Origin: UBA920 sp964424635
GTDB lineage: Bacteria > Patescibacteriota > Doudnabacteria > UBA920
Length of the DNA stretch: 6,307 bases
Direction of reading: 5' to 3'
Assembly (NCBI GenBank): GCA_964424635.1
Contig: CAYRJC010000049.1
Span: 1-6,307, forward strand
The notes below the pieces were generated by a model. That model saw only the letters and a list, made by a program, of their open reading frames with translations, was not told the origin of the DNA and did not search any database. The number at the start of each line of letters is the position of its first letter. The stretch's first letter is position 1. Below are positions 5,743 through 6,307 of this stretch, one piece after another. A program made the translations under genes and the position numbers.

Positions 5743-5757
5743 AATAAAATGTATTTT

Positions 5758-5786
5758 ATTATAACTTATTTGAATCATGGGATCAA
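5758..5786 (-). promoter_or_regulatory. Sigma70-type promoter of the HD-domain gene
   Basis: On the minus strand TTGATC (5786-5781), a 17-bp spacer and a perfect TATAAT (5763-5758) predict a start near 5751 and a leader of about 20 nt. Confidence 0.75.
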
Positions 5787-5805
5787 AATTATATTTGTAA
5801 TAAAT

Positions 5806-5832
5806 AAAAAACACCAAAGCTTGGTGTTTTTT
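5806..5832 (-). terminator. Terminator of tRNA-Tyr
   Basis: AAAAAACACCAA (5806-5817) and TTGGTGTTTTTT (5821-5832) form a 12-bp stem with a 3-nt loop. It begins one base beyond the tRNA CCA end. On the minus strand it supplies a T run, and it is symmetrical enough to act both ways. Confidence 0.85.
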
Positions 5833-5833
5833 A

Positions 5834-5918
5834 TGGTGGGCGGTACAGGACTCGAACCTGTGAAGCCCGAAGGCATCTGATTTACAGTCAGATGTAATTG
5901 CCGCTATACGAACCGCCC
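5834..5918 (-). tRNA. tRNA-Tyr, anticodon GTA
   Basis: On the minus strand the acceptor stem is GGGCGGT/ACCGCCC with A73 and encoded CCA. The anticodon arm is TCTGA-CTGTAAA-TCAGA with GTA after U33. A long variable arm (GCC-TTC-GGGC) marks it as a class II tRNA, as expected for bacterial tRNA-Tyr. The T arm is ACAGG-TTCGAGT-CCTGT. Length is 85 nt including CCA. Confidence 0.98.
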
Positions 5919-5936
5919 ATATTTAGCCATATTTAG
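5917..5936. repeat. 10-bp tandem duplication at the tRNA-Tyr 5' end
   Basis: CCATATTTAG occurs twice without a gap (5917-5926 and 5927-5936). The first copy includes the first two bases of tRNA-Tyr. It may be a small slippage duplication or the trace of an insertion. Confidence 0.6.
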
Positions 5937-5955
5937 TTTGTAGAATACAAATAGA

Positions 5956-5984
5956 ATTTTAGCCTATTTTTGCAGTTTTGGCAA
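5956..5984 (-). promoter_or_regulatory. Promoter of tRNA-Tyr
   Basis: On the minus strand TTGCCA (5984-5979), a 17-bp spacer and TAAAAT (5961-5956) predict a start near 5949, about 30 nt before the mature tRNA. Confidence 0.6.
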
Positions 5985-6000
5985 TATGTTGATTATAAAA

Positions 6001-6024
6001 TAGAAAAACGCAACAAGTGCGTTT
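6001..6024 (-). terminator. Minus-strand terminator-like hairpin
   Basis: On the minus strand AAACGCA (6024-6018) and TGCGTTT (6012-6006) form a 7-bp stem with a 5-nt loop. It continues to five T in a row (6008-6004) and then CTA. In the plus direction the stem is followed by GTGAAATAAG, not a T run. It therefore points to a minus-strand transcript that ends here. Confidence 0.5.
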
Positions 6025-6137
6025 GTGAAATAAGTGTGTGCGGTTGCCCGACTTTCCCTGGTTAGGCGCTGGTAGAGTACGGATTCGCGCATGGTGGAGG
6101 ATAAATCCTCCTAAAATATATAAATACTATTAATAGC
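6004..6137 (-). ncRNA. Candidate small RNA, unrecognised family
   Basis: A minus-strand unit can be drawn from a promoter-like sequence (6172-6144), predicted start near 6137, to the terminator at 6024-6004, about 134 nt. Inside are a GGAGGA-TTTA-TCCTCC hairpin (6111-6096), a GC-rich middle, and CGG-GCAA-CCG, a short stem capped by a GNRA-type tetraloop near 6050-6041. It lacks the signatures of SRP RNA, tmRNA, RNase P RNA, 5S rRNA or 6S RNA as far as can be judged by eye. Against it, on the plus strand TGTGCG (6037-6042) pairs with CGCGCA (6086-6091) using a G-U pair that is lost on the minus strand. The strand and the existence of an RNA are therefore unsure. A mobile-element remnant is the main alternative. 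Confidence 0.3.
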
Positions 6138-6143
6138 AACTTA

Positions 6144-6172
6144 AACATACATTATTTAGGGGTCAGGGTCAA
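6144..6172 (-). promoter_or_regulatory. Possible promoter of the candidate small RNA
   Basis: On the minus strand TTGACC (6172-6167), a 17-bp spacer and TATGTT (6149-6144) are promoter-like. The -35 lies within the GGGTCA repeat, which lowers confidence because that repeat may have another origin. Confidence 0.35.
6160..6171. repeat. GGGTCA tandem repeat
   Basis: Two perfect copies of GGGTCA (6160-6165 and 6166-6171) sit in AGGGGTCAGGGTCAATATC. The style resembles terminal sequences seen beside REP-associated or IS200-like Y1 transposases, but no transposase and no inverted partner are present in the window. That link is from memory and unverified. Confidence 0.5.
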
Positions 6173-6176
6173 TATC

Positions 6177-6205
6177 TAGACAAACCTACCTGTTTATGTT
6201 AAACT
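6177..6205 (+). promoter_or_regulatory. Possible promoter of tRNA-Thr(TGT)
   Basis: TAGACA (6177-6182), a 17-bp spacer and TAAACT (6200-6205) predict a start near 6212, about 19 bases before the tRNA. The same -10 hexamer occurs before tRNA-Thr(GGT). The -35 is only a partial match. Confidence 0.4.
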
Positions 6206-6230
6206 TTGAAAGTTAATTAAAGCCCATCAA

Positions 6231-6306
6231 GCCGGCTTAGCTCATCCGGTAGAGCAACGGTTTTGTAAACCGTAGGTGGTCGGTTCGAGTCCGACAGCCG
6301 GCTCCA
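6231..6306 (+). tRNA. tRNA-Thr, anticodon TGT
   Basis: A complete cloverleaf is visible. The acceptor stem is GCCGGCT/AGCCGGC and the D arm is GCTC-ATCCGGTA-GAGC. The anticodon arm is ACGGT-TTTGTAA-ACCGT with TGT after U33, reading ACA and ACG. The T arm is GTCGG-TTCGAGT-CCGAC. U73 and an encoded CCA (6304-6306) follow. The window ends one base later, so its terminator is not seen. Confidence 0.98.
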
Positions 6307-6307
6307 G

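Larger units (their letters stand above)
5919..6230. other. 312-bp gap between tRNA-Tyr and tRNA-Thr(TGT)
   Basis: No protein gene is recognised here. From left to right the gap holds the 10-bp duplication, the tRNA-Tyr promoter, a minus-strand terminator-like hairpin, a GC-rich island (about 6036-6097, roughly 61% GC by count), a GGAGGA/TCCTCC hairpin, a very AT-rich stretch (6112-6158), a GGGTCA tandem repeat, and the promoter of tRNA-Thr(TGT). The abrupt change in composition is the main oddity. Confidence 0.7.

Noticed and set aside
6043..6062. Minus-strand GGGAAAGTCGGGC resembling the GGAAAGTCCGGGC region of RNase P RNA
   Set aside because: Only one short motif matches. The possible transcript is far too short for RNase P RNA and the other conserved regions are absent.
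6061..6067. GTTAGGC, which matches the integron recombination core consensus GTTRRRY
   Set aside because: No inverse core site or attC-like imperfect palindrome is visible nearby, and no integrase or cassette is present. A degenerate 7-mer is expected by chance.
5999..6089. 42-codon minus-strand ORF starting with MRESVLYQRL
   Set aside because: Its SD-like GGAGG is 16 bases from the ATG and locked in a hairpin. The frame runs through the terminator and, beyond this interval, into the tRNA-Tyr promoter, and it resembles no family.
6066..6111. tRNA-like fragments (TGGTAGAG on plus, CGAATCC...ACCA on minus)
   Set aside because: No acceptor stem or 7-base anticodon loop can be formed on either strand. 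At most it is a worn remnant, and the matches are short.
1..6307. Alternative genetic code with UGA read as Gly or Trp, as in some Patescibacteria and mollicutes
   Set aside because: All long genes are open in the standard code with complete conserved domains, Gly is encoded by GGN, and Trp appears as TGG. No in-frame TGA was needed.

Overview
The window looks like chromosome from a small-genome, AT-rich bacterium, most likely a member of the Patescibacteria (Candidate Phyla Radiation). This is inferred, not proven. It rests on the low GC content, the short 195-residue EF-Ts, an L31 with a long lysine-rich tail, a short TPR protein with one N-terminal membrane helix, and several genes with no Shine-Dalgarno (SD) sequence. 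All genes use the standard code and end in TAA or TAG.

Left part (1-2130), translation genes. A small two-helix membrane protein (54-242) ends at a terminator shared with rpmE (L31, minus strand). rpmE and the rpsB-tsf operon (S2 and EF-Ts) diverge from a compact pair of back-to-back sigma70-type promoters. Both -35 boxes and both -10 boxes are arranged exactly symmetrically around the axis of a 7-bp inverted repeat. The rpsB leader holds a hairpin whose loop could pair with the rpsB SD. tsf ends at a strong intrinsic terminator.

Middle part (2131-3080). A membrane-anchored TPR protein of unknown role is followed 23 bp later by tRNA-Thr(GGT) and a 16-bp-stem terminator.

Accessory part (3080-5833). 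Two convergent genes lie here: a 639-residue divergent MutS-family ATPase (plus) and a 196-residue HD-domain metal-dependent phosphohydrolase-like protein (minus). Each has a good sigma70 promoter, an almost identical strong SD context, and its own terminator in the 81-bp gap between them. The MutS-like protein keeps the helical core/lever and ATPase regions, but no mismatch-recognition domain or C-terminal HTH is evident, and Gln replaces the usual ATPase His. This pair is the most likely place for something undescribed.

Right part (5834-6307). tRNA-Tyr(GTA) on the minus strand and tRNA-Thr(TGT) on the plus strand flank a 312-bp gap without a recognised gene. The gap contains a GC-rich island (about 61% over 62 nt) with a promoter-like sequence on one side and a minus-strand terminator on the other. 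This could be an unrecognised small RNA or a remnant of a mobile element.
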